This document shows, piece after piece, positions 25,214-34,436 of a stretch of DNA of 56,550 bases. The stretch comes from Streptosporangium subroseum (GTDB lineage Bacteria; Actinomycetota; Actinomycetes; Streptosporangiales; Streptosporangiaceae). Under the pieces are notes generated by a model. The model saw only the letters and a program-made list of their open reading frames with translations, was not told the origin of the DNA and did no database searches. Numbering within the stretch: the first letter of the stretch is position 1; each line of letters starts with the position of its first letter. The translations under genes were made by a program, and so were the position numbers. The DNA is taken from NCBI RefSeq assembly GCF_900188345.1, contig NZ_FZOD01000035.1, positions 1-56,550 of the forward strand, read 5' to 3'.

Positions 25214-25290
25214 CCCCCCATGTAACAAATGGCACCGTGCGGCGGCGCGCGCTTTGCCTGACGCCCCCCAGTCAGGGAAGGAACTACCCC

Positions 25291-28200
25291 ATGTCACCAC
25301 GTTCTCGAACGTGGGCCGGGATCTCAAAGATCCTGCCGAAAACCGAAACCCGTTCCCTACGCCGGACGGCGGCGACGGTGGCCCTGGCCCTCGTCGCACC
25401 CCTGATGCCCCTCACATTCCTGACGTCGCCGGCGAACGCCGCCACCGACTACACCTCCGCCTCCAAGGCCCTGACGTCGTCGGCGAACGCCGCCGCCGAT
25501 CCCGCCTTCAAGGTGCTGGTCTTCTCCAAGACCAGCGGCTTCCGGCACGACGCGATTCCCGAGGGAATCGCCGCCGTCCAGAAGCTCGGCCTGGAGAACA
25601 ACTTCGCGGTCGACACGACCGAGGACAGCGCCCAGTTCACCGACGCCAACCTGGCGCAGTACCAGGCCGTGGTCTTCATGTCCACGACCGGCGACCCCGT
25701 GACCACGCCGGAGCAGAAGGCCGCCTTCGAGCGCTACATCGAGGGCGGCGGCGGCTTCGCCGGCGTCCACGCGGCCTCCGACAGCGGCTACAGCTGGGAC
25801 TGGTACCGCAAGCTCGTCGGCGCGTACTTCAAGTCGCACCCGGCCATCCAGCAGGCGACGGTCATCACCGAGGACCTCGCCCACCCGTCGACCTCGCACC
25901 TGCCGACCTCGTGGACCCGTACCGACGAGTGGTACGACTTCCAGGCCAACCCGCGCAACACCGTGCACGTGTTGCAGTCGATGAACCAGAAGTCCTACAC
26001 CGGCTCCACGCAGGGCATCGACCACCCGATCTCCTGGTGTCAGGACTACGACGGCGGACGCTCCTGGTACACCGGCCTCGGCCACACCAAGGAGAGCTAC
26101 GCCGATCCGAACTTCCTGAAGATGCTCCTCGGCGGAATCAAGACCGCCGCGGGCGCCGAGAAGGCCGACTGCTCGGCCTCGCAGAGCGGCAGCTTCGAGA
26201 AGGTCACCCTCGACGACAACACGGCGAACCCGATGATGACCGACATCGCCAAGGACGGGCGGGTCTTCTACATCGACCGCCTGGGTGACGTCAAGATCAT
26301 CAAGACCACCGGCTCGACCGTGACGGCGGCTCACCTGAATGTGTTCAACGCCAACGAGAGCGGCCTACTCGGCCTGGCGCTGGACCCGGACTTCGCCACC
26401 AACCACTGGCTGTACCTCTACCACTCACCGGCGAGCCCGAGCGTCGACCGGCTGAGCCGGTTCACCGTTACCGGCGACACGCTCGACTTCTCCAGCGAGA
26501 AGGTCATCCTCGACGTGCCGGTGCAGCGGGCCGAGTGCTGTCACCACGGTGGCGGCATGCTCATGGACCACAAGACCGGCGACCTGTGGCTGGCCACCGG
26601 TGACAACACCAACCCGTTCGCCTCGGACGGCTACACGCCGACCGACGAGCAGTCGGGCCGGTCCGCGTGGGACGCGCAGCGTAGCGCGGGCAACACCAAC
26701 GACCTGAGCGGCAAGCTGCTGCGCATCACCCCGCAGGACGACGGCACCTACACCGTGCCGTCCGGGAACCTGTTCGCCCCGGGCACGGCCAAGACCAAGC
26801 CCGAGATCTACGGCATGGGCTTCCGCAACCCGTTCCGCATGGGCCTGGACCCGAAGACCGGCTTCCCGATGGTGGCCGACTACGGACCCGACGCCGGCTC
26901 CGCGAGTGCCACCCGCGGTCCGAAGGGCACCGTCGAGTGGAACCTGATCAGCAAGCCGGGCAACTACGGCTGGCCGTACTGCGTGGGCGACAACACGCCG
27001 TACATCGACTACAACTTCGCCACCAAGGCGTCGGGAGCGGCGTACAACTGCGCCGCGCCGGTCAACGACTCGCCCAACAACACCGGCCTGACCAACCTGC
27101 CCCCGGTGATCCCGGCGTCGATCCCCTACACCAGCTCCACCAACCCGAACGTCTTCCCCGAGCTCAACGGCGGCGCGCCGATGGCGGGCCCGGTCTACCG
27201 CTACGACGCCGACCTGCAGTCGCCCGTCAAGTGGCCGGCCTACTGGGACGGCAAGGCGATCTTCGGTGAGTGGAACACGAACAAGATGTTCTCGTTCCAG
27301 CTCAACGAGGCCGGCAACGCCCAGATCAAGATCAATCAGATTCTGAGCTCCTTGAGCTTCAAGCGCCCCATGGACATCAAGTTCGGTCCCGACGGCGCGC
27401 TGTACCTGATCGAGTGGGGCTCCGGCTTCGGCGGCGACAACGCCGACTCCGGCATCTACCGCGTCGAGTACGTCAAGGGCACCCGCCCGCCGGTCGCCCG
27501 CGTCTCCGCGGACAAGACCGACGGTCCGGCCCCGCTGACCGTGCAGTTCTCCAGCCAGGGATCGAGCGACCCGGACGGCAAGCCGATCACCTACGCGTGG
27601 GACTTCGACGGTGACGACACCACCGACTCGACCGACGCCAATCCCTCGCACACCTACACCCAGGCCGGGCAGTACAGCGCGGTCCTGACCGTCAGCAACC
27701 CGGACGGCCTCACCGGCACGGCGAACGTGCCGATCACGGTGGGCAACACCCGTCCGACGGTGACCCTCGAACTGCCGCCGAACGGCGCGTTCTTCGAGTT
27801 CGGCGACCAGGTGAAATACAAGGTCGTCGTCACCGACCCCGAGGACGGCGCGATCGACTGTGACGAGGTCAAGATCCAGGCGATCCTGGGCCACGACAGC
27901 CACGGTCACCCGCTCGACCAGCACGAGGGCTGCGAGGGCACCATCCAGACGCTGTCCGACAGCGGCCACGGCATCGACGACAACCTGTTCTACATCCTTG
28001 AGGCCACCTACGCCGACAAGGGTGGCTCGGGTAACGCCCAGTCGCTGACCGGGCGGGCCCAGGTCATCCTCCAGACCAAGCGCAAGCAGGCCGAGCACTT
28101 CTCGGCGACCGGCCGGGTCGCGGGCGGCACGGGCACCGACACCCCCGGCGTCCAGGCCGAGACGACCACCGACCCCCAGGGAGGCGCCCAGAACATCGGC

Positions 28201-31113
28201 TTCACCAACGACGGCGACTACTGGTCCTACACCCCGATCAACCTGGGCGGCATCTCCCAGGTACGGCTCCGCGTCTCCTCGGGCGGCGCCGGCGGCACCG
28301 TGCAGATCAAGACGGGTAACGCCGACACCGGGACCCTGGTGGGCTCGGTCGACATCGCGCCGACCGGCGGCTGGCAGACGTTCCAGGACGTCACGGTCGA
28401 CCTGACCAACGTCCCGACGACGACCGGCCCGCTGTTCTTCATCGTGCGCAAGCCGGCGAGCGCGGCCAACGACGCCTACTTGCTCAACTTCAACTGGGTC
28501 GACTTCATCGGCCAGGGCGCCACCGACAACCAGCGCCCGACGGTGACCATGTCGGCGACCCCGGTCACGGGCATCGCCCCGCTGAAGGTCGACTTCACCT
28601 CGGCCGCCACCGACCCCGACAACAACACCCCGCTCACCTACAAGTGGAACTTCGGCGCGAACGGCTCGCCGGCGCCGACCACCGCCAACGCGAGCTACAC
28701 CTACGCCGCGCCGGGCACGTACACCGCCACGGTGACCGTGACCGACGCCAAGGGCGCCTCGGCGAGCAAGACGGTCTCCATCAAGGTGGACCCGCCGAGC
28801 ACCACCTGCTTCACCGGTCGTTCCGACGACTTCCTGGGCACCTCGCTGGACCGCAACCGCTGGTCGGTCGTCCGTGAGGACCAGAACCTGAGGGTGGCGG
28901 ACGGCAAGCTCATCCTGCCGACGTCGCTGACCGACATCTACGGCACCGGCGCCGGCACCACGACCAACATCACGCTGCAGCCGCTGCCGCAGGGCGCCTG
29001 GACCGCCACCACCAAGGTGACGATGGTCGCCAACCAGCAGTATCACCAGGCCGGTCTGGTCGTGTACGGCGACGACAACAACTACGCCAAGATGGTGCTC
29101 CAGGGCCGGAGCGCCACCCCCGACCACGCCGCTCGTATCTTCCAGTTCATCCGGGAAGAGAACGGCGTGCCGAACGAAGTGACGGCGAGCAACACCGCCA
29201 ACCTCGGTGACGCCTTCCCCGACACCTACTACGTCCGGTTCATGAGCGACGGCACCAACCTCACCGCTCACTACTCGGCCGACGGCACCACCTTCACCGC
29301 CATGCCGGAGACCAAGGCGCTGGCCGGGATCACCAACCCGCGCATCGGTCTCATCTCGTTCGCGAACAACGGCACCACCAAGCCGATCATCGACGCCGCG
29401 TTCGACTGGTTCCACATCACGCCCGACGACACCGCCACCGCGGCGACGCCGAGCGACGAGTTCAACGGCACGTCCCTGGACGGCTGCCGCTGGAACGCGA
29501 TCGTCCGTGGCGACTCCTCGGCCGCCCGGGTGACCGGCGGCAACCTGGAGCTCGACACCACGACGGGCGACATCTTCGGCACCGGCAACACCGGTCCGAA
29601 GAACTTCATCCTGCAGAACGCGCCGAGCGGCGACTGGACGCTGGAGACGAAGGTCGACGGGTCGGCGCTCAACGAGCAGTACCAGCAGGGCGGCCTGATC
29701 GTCTACACCGGTGACGACGACTACGTGAAGCTCGACTACGTCGCCGACAACACCGCGGGTTCCGCGGTGTCGCGGCGGATCGAGCTGCGCAGCGAGGTCG
29801 GCGGAACCGTCCTGGATCCGCAGCCGCAGGTCGGCTCGCTCACCCAGGGCGTCTGGTACCTGCGTCTGAAGAAGGAGGGAACCAGCTTCAAGGGTTCCTA
29901 CTCCTCCGACGGCACCACCTGGACGGAGTTCGCGCAGGCGGTGACCAACACCGCCGTCGGCAACGGCAAGATCGGTGTGTACACCATCGGCACCGCGCAG
30001 CAGGCGTCCAAGACGGTCAAGTTCGACTACTTCCGCCTCACCGGTGGCGGAACGGCCGACTCGACCGCGCCGGTGACCACGGCCACCCCCGACCCGGCCC
30101 AGCCGGCGAACGGATGGTTCACCAAGCTGATCCTGGTCACGCTGGCCGGCGCCGACGAGGCGCAGGGCAGCGGCGTCAGCAAGACCGAGTTCCAGCTCGA
30201 CAACGGCGCCTGGACCACGTACCTGGAGCCGGTGGTCATCACCGGTGACGGCAACCACACCCTGGCGTACCGTTCCGTCGACAAGGCGGGCAACGTCGAG
30301 GCGACCAAGACGCTCGCCGTCAAGGTCGACGCGACCGCACCCACCACGACGGCGGACTTCCTTCCGGTCAGCCAGACCACCGTGCCCGTGACCCTCGCCG
30401 CGGCGGACGCCACGTCCGGCGTGGAGAAGATCGAGTACGCCCTCGACAACGGCGACTGGACGCCCTACACCACGACGGTCAACGTCACCGGTGCAGGCGA
30501 CCACGAGCTGCGCTACCGCGCCACCGACAAGGCCGGCAACGTCGAGGAGACCAAGGCCGCGACCATCAAGATCGAGGACGGCGCCACCGAGCCCACCATC
30601 CTCATCTCCGGGGTCGCGGACGGCACCCAGTACGGCGACAGCCAGGACCTGACCATCGCCTGGGAGGTCACCGGAACCGGGATCAAGACCGTGACCGGCA
30701 AGCTGGACGACCAGCCGTTCACGTCCGGGACCGTCCAGCAGCTCCACAAGCTGGCCCTGGGCGACCACACGCTCACCGTCACCGTCGAGACCAACTCCGG
30801 CGGTACGTACGAGCAGTCGGTCGCGTTCAAGACGGTCACCTCGACCGACGACATCTCCGCCCTGATCGAGCGCTTCGAGGCGGCCGGGCAGCTGTCGGCC
30901 ACCGGTGCCGCGAAGCTCCAGGACAAGATCTCCAAGGTCATGGTGTCCGAGGACAAGGAGCGCGAGCGCGACAAGAAGAAGATCGTCAAGAAGCTTGAGC
31001 GCTTCATCGAAGCGGTCAACGACCCGAAGATCGTCTCCAACCCGGCGGTGAAGGCCACGTTCATCCGTGACGCCAACGCCCTGATCGTCGAGAACGGCGG
31101 CACGCCCGTGTAA
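25291..31113 (+). CDS. Giant secreted ThuA / glucose-sorbosone dehydrogenase multidomain protein
   Basis: About 1940 residues; ATG with GGAAGGA upstream; signal peptide ends near residue 50 (SPANA). Domains in order: ThuA-like glutamine-amidotransferase fold 70-286 (VLVFSKTSGFRHDAIPEGI; GGGGFAGVHAASDS); GSDH beta-propeller 300-725 (GLLGLALDPDF, HHGGGM, GMGFRNPFR, PGNYGWPYC); PKD 732-820; Ig-like 822-932; CBM6-like 932-1075; PKD 1080-1168; two laminin-G/DUF1349-like modules 1176-1380 and 1386-1583; two OmpL47-like repeats 1590-1765; and a basic coiled FIMAH-type end 1850-1930 (ISALIERFEAAGQL). It probably binds and oxidises or scavenges sugar on polysaccharide outside the cell. It is followed by terminators and a membrane-tethered protein. 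Confidence 0.9.
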   Translation: MSPRSRTWAGISKILPKTETRSLRRTAATVALALVAPLMPLTFLTSPANAATDYTSASKALTSSANAAADPAFKVLVFSKTSGFRHDAIPEGIAAVQKLGLENNFAVDTTEDSAQFTDANLAQYQAVVFMSTTGDPVTTPEQKAAFERYIEGGGGFAGVHAASDSGYSWDWYRKLVGAYFKSHPAIQQATVITEDLAHPSTSHLPTSWTRTDEWYDFQANPRNTVHVLQSMNQKSYTGSTQGIDHPISWCQDYDGGRSWYTGLGHTKESYADPNFLKMLLGGIKTAAGAEKADCSASQSGSFEKVTLDDNTANPMMTDIAKDGRVFYIDRLGDVKIIKTTGSTVTAAHLNVFNANESGLLGLALDPDFATNHWLYLYHSPASPSVDRLSRFTVTGDTLDFSSEKVILDVPVQRAECCHHGGGMLMDHKTGDLWLATGDNTNPFASDGYTPTDEQSGRSAWDAQRSAGNTNDLSGKLLRITPQDDGTYTVPSGNLFAPGTAKTKPEIYGMGFRNPFRMGLDPKTGFPMVADYGPDAGSASATRGPKGTVEWNLISKPGNYGWPYCVGDNTPYIDYNFATKASGAAYNCAAPVNDSPNNTGLTNLPPVIPASIPYTSSTNPNVFPELNGGAPMAGPVYRYDADLQSPVKWPAYWDGKAIFGEWNTNKMFSFQLNEAGNAQIKINQILSSLSFKRPMDIKFGPDGALYLIEWGSGFGGDNADSGIYRVEYVKGTRPPVARVSADKTDGPAPLTVQFSSQGSSDPDGKPITYAWDFDGDDTTDSTDANPSHTYTQAGQYSAVLTVSNPDGLTGTANVPITVGNTRPTVTLELPPNGAFFEFGDQVKYKVVVTDPEDGAIDCDEVKIQAILGHDSHGHPLDQHEGCEGTIQTLSDSGHGIDDNLFYILEATYADKGGSGNAQSLTGRAQVILQTKRKQAEHFSATGRVAGGTGTDTPGVQAETTTDPQGGAQNIGFTNDGDYWSYTPINLGGISQVRLRVSSGGAGGTVQIKTGNADTGTLVGSVDIAPTGGWQTFQDVTVDLTNVPTTTGPLFFIVRKPASAANDAYLLNFNWVDFIGQGATDNQRPTVTMSATPVTGIAPLKVDFTSAATDPDNNTPLTYKWNFGANGSPAPTTANASYTYAAPGTYTATVTVTDAKGASASKTVSIKVDPPSTTCFTGRSDDFLGTSLDRNRWSVVREDQNLRVADGKLILPTSLTDIYGTGAGTTTNITLQPLPQGAWTATTKVTMVANQQYHQAGLVVYGDDNNYAKMVLQGRSATPDHAARIFQFIREENGVPNEVTASNTANLGDAFPDTYYVRFMSDGTNLTAHYSADGTTFTAMPETKALAGITNPRIGLISFANNGTTKPIIDAAFDWFHITPDDTATAATPSDEFNGTSLDGCRWNAIVRGDSSAARVTGGNLELDTTTGDIFGTGNTGPKNFILQNAPSGDWTLETKVDGSALNEQYQQGGLIVYTGDDDYVKLDYVADNTAGSAVSRRIELRSEVGGTVLDPQPQVGSLTQGVWYLRLKKEGTSFKGSYSSDGTTWTEFAQAVTNTAVGNGKIGVYTIGTAQQASKTVKFDYFRLTGGGTADSTAPVTTATPDPAQPANGWFTKLILVTLAGADEAQGSGVSKTEFQLDNGAWTTYLEPVVITGDGNHTLAYRSVDKAGNVEATKTLAVKVDATAPTTTADFLPVSQTTVPVTLAAADATSGVEKIEYALDNGDWTPYTTTVNVTGAGDHELRYRATDKAGNVEETKAATIKIEDGATEPTILISGVADGTQYGDSQDLTIAWEVTGTGIKTVTGKLDDQPFTSGTVQQLHKLALGDHTLTVTVETNSGGTYEQSVAFKTVTSTDDISALIERFEAAGQLSATGAAKLQDKISKVMVSEDKERERDKKKIVKKLERFIEAVNDPKIVSNPAVKATFIRDANALIVENGGTPV

Positions 31114-31134
31114 GTGGGGCCACGGCCCCGACCA

Positions 31135-31206
31135 GGGGGTGCCGGGCTCAGCCCGGCACCCCCGATGGATCCGTAGTCGGGGTGCCCCATGACACGGGGC
31201 ACCCCG
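31135..31206 (+). terminator. Two tandem hairpin terminators after the giant gene
   Basis: Hairpin one: GGGGGTGCCGGGC (31135-31147) pairs perfectly with 31151-31163 over a TCA loop. Hairpin two: CGGGGTGCCCC (31178-31188) pairs with GGGGCACCCCG (31196-31206) over seven bases, followed by TTTC. Together they should separate the giant gene from the next one. Confidence 0.85.
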
Positions 31207-31276
31207 TTTCGCACTTCGGTGACGGCGGGCACCTTCCGGACCCGCCGTCACCGAACCCGGAAGGGAGTCACGACTC

Positions 31277-31828
31277 GTGAACAAGGTCCTGAGATACGCC
31301 GCGGCCATCCTGCTGGCCGGGCTCGGGCTGCTGCTCGGCGCCCCAGCCGCCTCCGCCGCGCCCGGCTCACCCATCGCCCTGGAGGTCGCCGGGGACGGCG
31401 GCCGCAACGTCAACGTGCTGTTCACCTGGAAGAAGGACGGCCGCCCGGTCACCGACATCGTCGCGGCGACCCTGTTCGCGAAGGCGCCCGACGGCCGTAC
31501 TTTCGGCCCGATCCCGCTGAAGTCGGCGCCCGAGGGCCAGAACCTCTACAACGCGGCCGAGCCGCTCCCGGCGGGTGAGTGGAAGGTCACCGTGACCGCC
31601 ACCAAGCCCACCGAGGCCCGCAAGTCGGCGACCGTGAAGGCACAGGACATCGTGCTCCCCGCGGCGGCCGCGCCGGCGTCCAGCACAGTACGGGCCGCGG
31701 CACTGGCCGAACGCGCCCAGGAGGGCTCCTCGGACCTGCCCCTCAAGATCGGCATCATCGCCGTCGCCGTGGTGGCCGCCATCGCGATCATGTTCGTGCT
31801 TGTGCGCCGCCGGAACGTGTCCGGCTGA
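31277..31828 (+). CDS. Secreted membrane-tethered beta-domain protein
   Basis: A 183-residue protein from GTG 31277 (GGGAG upstream). The signal peptide is MNKVLRYAAAILLAGLGLLL to ASA; an extracellular beta-rich domain follows with VNVLFTWKKDGRPVTDIV and PAGEWKVTVTATKP; then an Ala/Ser-rich stalk, one transmembrane helix (IGIIAVAVVAAIAIMFVLV) and a short RRRNVSG cytoplasmic tail. The topology is that of an anchored surface adaptor. It follows the giant secreted protein behind two hairpins, so read-through co-expression is possible. No family was recognised with certainty; the domain resembles copper-chaperone-like or Ig-like YtkA/FixH folds only loosely. Confidence 0.75.
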   Translation: MNKVLRYAAAILLAGLGLLLGAPAASAAPGSPIALEVAGDGGRNVNVLFTWKKDGRPVTDIVAATLFAKAPDGRTFGPIPLKSAPEGQNLYNAAEPLPAGEWKVTVTATKPTEARKSATVKAQDIVLPAAAAPASSTVRAAALAERAQEGSSDLPLKIGIIAVAVVAAIAIMFVLVRRRNVSG

Positions 31829-32370
31829 CCCGCGGGCCGGAGAATCACCGTGCCCCGCCCGGGGCACGGAAAGCTACGCTCTACGTACTCTCCGGCAATG
31901 ACCTTCTATCCCCTCCTCCGATCCCACGGCGGCCGAAAGCGCGGTGTGGTGCGCCGGGCCGTGAGCCACAGCTCGGCGGAGGTGCGCAGGTCCGGCCGGG
32001 GCCGCCGGACAGCACAAGCACCCAGGAGGGTTCGACAACGGCTCGGGCGGGGCGACCACGTCGATCACGTTCGCCACCAACCGGAACCGTTCGCCCCTGT
32101 CGGCGAGTCCGACCACTGTCGCGGGGCCGGGAACGGCATCGAATACCAGCTGTCATGACCTACGGTTGCCAAGTCGTAACTTCAGTGAAATTTTCACTTG
32201 CGCAGGCGCCGTTAGATGATCTCTCTCCGGACGAATGTCCAGGCGGGAAAGCATGCCGACGGCAACGCCCAGGTCGGCGAGGACCGTGGCTCGTTGACGC
32301 CGGTCGACCAGTCGGATGTACTCCGCGACATCACCCTCTCGGAATCAGGCCCTGGAGATCTGGAACCCTA
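31829..32370. other. Long intergenic region with one unidentified coding-like fragment
   Basis: No intact gene seen. On the minus strand, about 32343-32158, the open frame EGDVAEYIRLVDRRQRATVL, DLGVAVGMLSRLDIRPERD and so on looks protein-like but has no start or recognised family and may be a gene remnant. The rest is ordinary GC-rich spacer. Confidence 0.4.
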
Positions 32371-32372
32371 AA

Positions 32373-32386
32373 TGTTAGCGATAACA
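32373..32386. promoter_or_regulatory. Distal LacI-type operator of the GH62 gene
   Basis: TGTTAGCGATAACA has TGTTA/TAACA arms around GCGA, the form of LacI-family operators of actinobacterial glycosidase genes. Its centre is 120 bp upstream of the proximal copy at 32493. Confidence 0.7.
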
Positions 32387-32492
32387 ATTTTTGCGGCATC
32401 AGGGCTCCGTGCTGCGCATCGACCCGATCGTTGTCTCGTCGAGCGTCGCGGACCGGCAGGACGCCGCCTTCCGGGCAACTTCATGATCGACA

Positions 32493-32506
32493 TGTTAACG
32501 CTAACA
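32493..32506. promoter_or_regulatory. Proximal LacI-type operator of the GH62 gene
   Basis: TGTTAACGCTAACA, arms TGTTA/TAACA around ACGC, ends about 20 bp before the ATG at 32526, directly ahead of the GAAGGGA ribosome site. A repressor here would block transcription; the distal copy 120 bp away would allow looping. No lacI-type gene lies in this window, so the repressor acts in trans. Confidence 0.75.
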
Positions 32507-32525
32507 AGTTCTTGAAGGGAGAACC

Positions 32526-34016
32526 ATGCGACCCACCAGACGAAACCGCCTGCGCGTGCTGATCGCCGTCCTCACGTCGTTCGTGCTCACCAGCGCCCTG
32601 CTCACCCTCGCCACCCCCTCCGCGACCGCGGCGACCGTCGACACCAACGCCTGGTACGTCCTGGTCAACCGGACCAGCGGCAAGGCGCTGGACGTCTACA
32701 ACCTGGCCACCAACGACGGCGCCCGCATCACCCAGTGGGCCCGTAACAACGGCAACCAGCAGCAGTGGCAGTTCGTCGACTCCGGCGGCGGCTACTACCG
32801 CGTCAAGTCCCGCCCCTCCGGCAAGGTCCTGGACGTCAACAACTTCTCCACCGCCAACGGTGGCACCATCGTGCAGTGGGCCGACCTCAACGGCACCAAC
32901 CAGCAGTGGCGCCTGGCCGACTCCGACAGCGGTTATGTGCGCCTGATCAACCGCAACAGCAACAAGGCCCTGGAGGTCCAGGGCGCCTCCATCGCCGACG
33001 GCGCCAACATCGTCCAGTACGACGACTGGGGCGGCGGCAACCAGCAGTGGCAGTTCGTCCAGGTCGGCAGCGGACCGAACCCCACACCGACGCCGACGCC
33101 GACCGGCACGTGCGCTCTTCCGTCGACGTACCGCTGGACCTCGACGGGCTCACTGGCGAACCCGAGGTCGGGGTGGGTCTCGCTCAAAGATTTCACCACC
33201 GCCCCCTACAACGGCCGGCAACTCGTCTACGCCACAACGCACGACACGGGCACGACCTGGGGCTCGATGAACTTCGGCCTCTTTACCAACTGGTCCGACA
33301 TGGCCTCGGCCAGCCAGAACACGATGTCCTCCTCCACCGTCGCACCCACACTCCTCTACTTCGCCCCGAAGAACATCTGGGTACTCGCTTACCAATGGGG
33401 CGGGACCGCATTCTCCTACCGAACCTCCAGCGACCCCACCAATCCCAACGGCTGGTCATCGCAGCAGGTCCTCTTCTCCGGAAGCATCACCGGCTCCGGA
33501 ACAGGACCCATCGACCAGACACTCATCGGCGACAACACGAACATGTACCTGTTCTTCGCCGGCGACAACGGCAAGATCTACCGAGCCGCCATGCCCATCG
33601 GAAACTTCCCGGGCAGTTTCGGCACGACATCAACCGTGATCATGAGCGACACGACCAACAACCTGTTCGAAGCCGTTCAGGTCTACAAGCTTCAGGGCCA
33701 GAACCGATACCTCATGATCGTCGAGGCGATCGGCTCACAGGGCCGCTACTTCCGCTCCTTCACGGCCACCAGCCTGAACGGTACGTGGACACCCCAGGCC
33801 GCAACCGAGAGCAACCCCTTCGCCGGCAAGGCCAACAGCGGCGCCACCTGGACTAACGACATCAGCCACGGCGAACTGATCCGCACCAACCCCGACCAGA
33901 CCATGACCGTCGACCCCTGCAAACTGCAGTTGCTCTACCAGGGACGCAGCCCCGGCTCCGGCGGCGACTACGGCCTCCTGCCCTACCGGCCGGGCCTGCT
34001 GACCCTACAGCGCTAA
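32526..34016 (+). CDS. Secreted GH62 alpha-L-arabinofuranosidase with ricin-type CBM13
   Basis: A 496-residue enzyme that removes arabinose side chains from arabinoxylan. The signal peptide ends near residue 36 (ATA). A ricin-B/CBM13 module follows at 38-180 with three Q-x-W repeats (QQQWQF, NQQWRL, NQQWQF), then a PTPTPTPT linker, then the GH62 catalytic domain from about 197 (CALPSTYRWTSTGSLANPRS; DFTTAPYNGRQLVYAT; GTGPIDQTLIGDNTNMYLFF; DISHGELIRTNPDQ). ATG has GAAGGGA upstream. Two TGTTA..TAACA operators precede it, implying sugar induction. Codon GC in the catalytic half drops relative to the CBM half, suggesting module shuffling. Confidence 0.95.
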   Translation: MRPTRRNRLRVLIAVLTSFVLTSALLTLATPSATAATVDTNAWYVLVNRTSGKALDVYNLATNDGARITQWARNNGNQQQWQFVDSGGGYYRVKSRPSGKVLDVNNFSTANGGTIVQWADLNGTNQQWRLADSDSGYVRLINRNSNKALEVQGASIADGANIVQYDDWGGGNQQWQFVQVGSGPNPTPTPTPTGTCALPSTYRWTSTGSLANPRSGWVSLKDFTTAPYNGRQLVYATTHDTGTTWGSMNFGLFTNWSDMASASQNTMSSSTVAPTLLYFAPKNIWVLAYQWGGTAFSYRTSSDPTNPNGWSSQQVLFSGSITGSGTGPIDQTLIGDNTNMYLFFAGDNGKIYRAAMPIGNFPGSFGTTSTVIMSDTTNNLFEAVQVYKLQGQNRYLMIVEAIGSQGRYFRSFTATSLNGTWTPQAATESNPFAGKANSGATWTNDISHGELIRTNPDQTMTVDPCKLQLLYQGRSPGSGGDYGLLPYRPGLLTLQR

Positions 34017-34080
34017 CGGCGTGACATAGGCCCGGCTCGGGTGCTCCTGACGTTCACCGCAAAGACGTATGCCCCATCGG

Positions 34081-34176
34081 GTGAGCGTCGTCACGGCACG
34101 TGATCAGGACCGGGTGGAGTTGGAGCGGCGGGCTCGGCGCACGGCCGAGCCCGCCCGGGCCACGCAGAAACGTCAG
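34081..34176 (+). pseudogene. Possible N-terminal remnant of an IS630-type transposase
   Basis: A GTG frame reads VSVVTARDQDRVELERRARR then TAEPARATQKRQ, resembling the first helix-turn-helix lines of IS630-family transposases (V-T-x-x-D-R-x-x-LERRxR, P-x-R-x-x-x-R). Similarity ends after about 32 residues and no DDE domain or inverted repeats are seen. The assignment rests on a short pattern only. Confidence 0.35.
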
Positions 34177-34436
34177 CGCTCACATGGCGACGGAATGCGG
34201 GGTCGGGCACACGCTCCCCAGCCTGAGGTCCACCCCTTGGAAGGATCACCACGAGATCCGCACCCTCACTCCGCCTGCCCTGGCGCATGGGCTCGTTGCC
34301 CCAGACCGACTCCCCCTGCTGATCGCCCCCCGAACCGCCCCGGACGTGGCGAACACGTCGAAGAACGACGACTCGAACGACTCCCTCCCGCGAGTTGAGG
34401 GGCGCTCGTCGCAATCTGTGCGTATACGTTTCCGGA
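34177..34436. other. Intergenic spacer before the exporter gene
   Basis: Nothing definite seen. No palindrome or recognised peptide; probably the exporter promoter plus decayed sequence of the mobile-element remnant. Confidence 0.4.

Noticed and set aside
26425..31458. Very long minus-strand open frame of about 1677 codons
   Set aside because: It is antisense to the giant secreted protein and is open only because of high GC3; its composition (Val/Gly/Arg/Asp) matches no fold.
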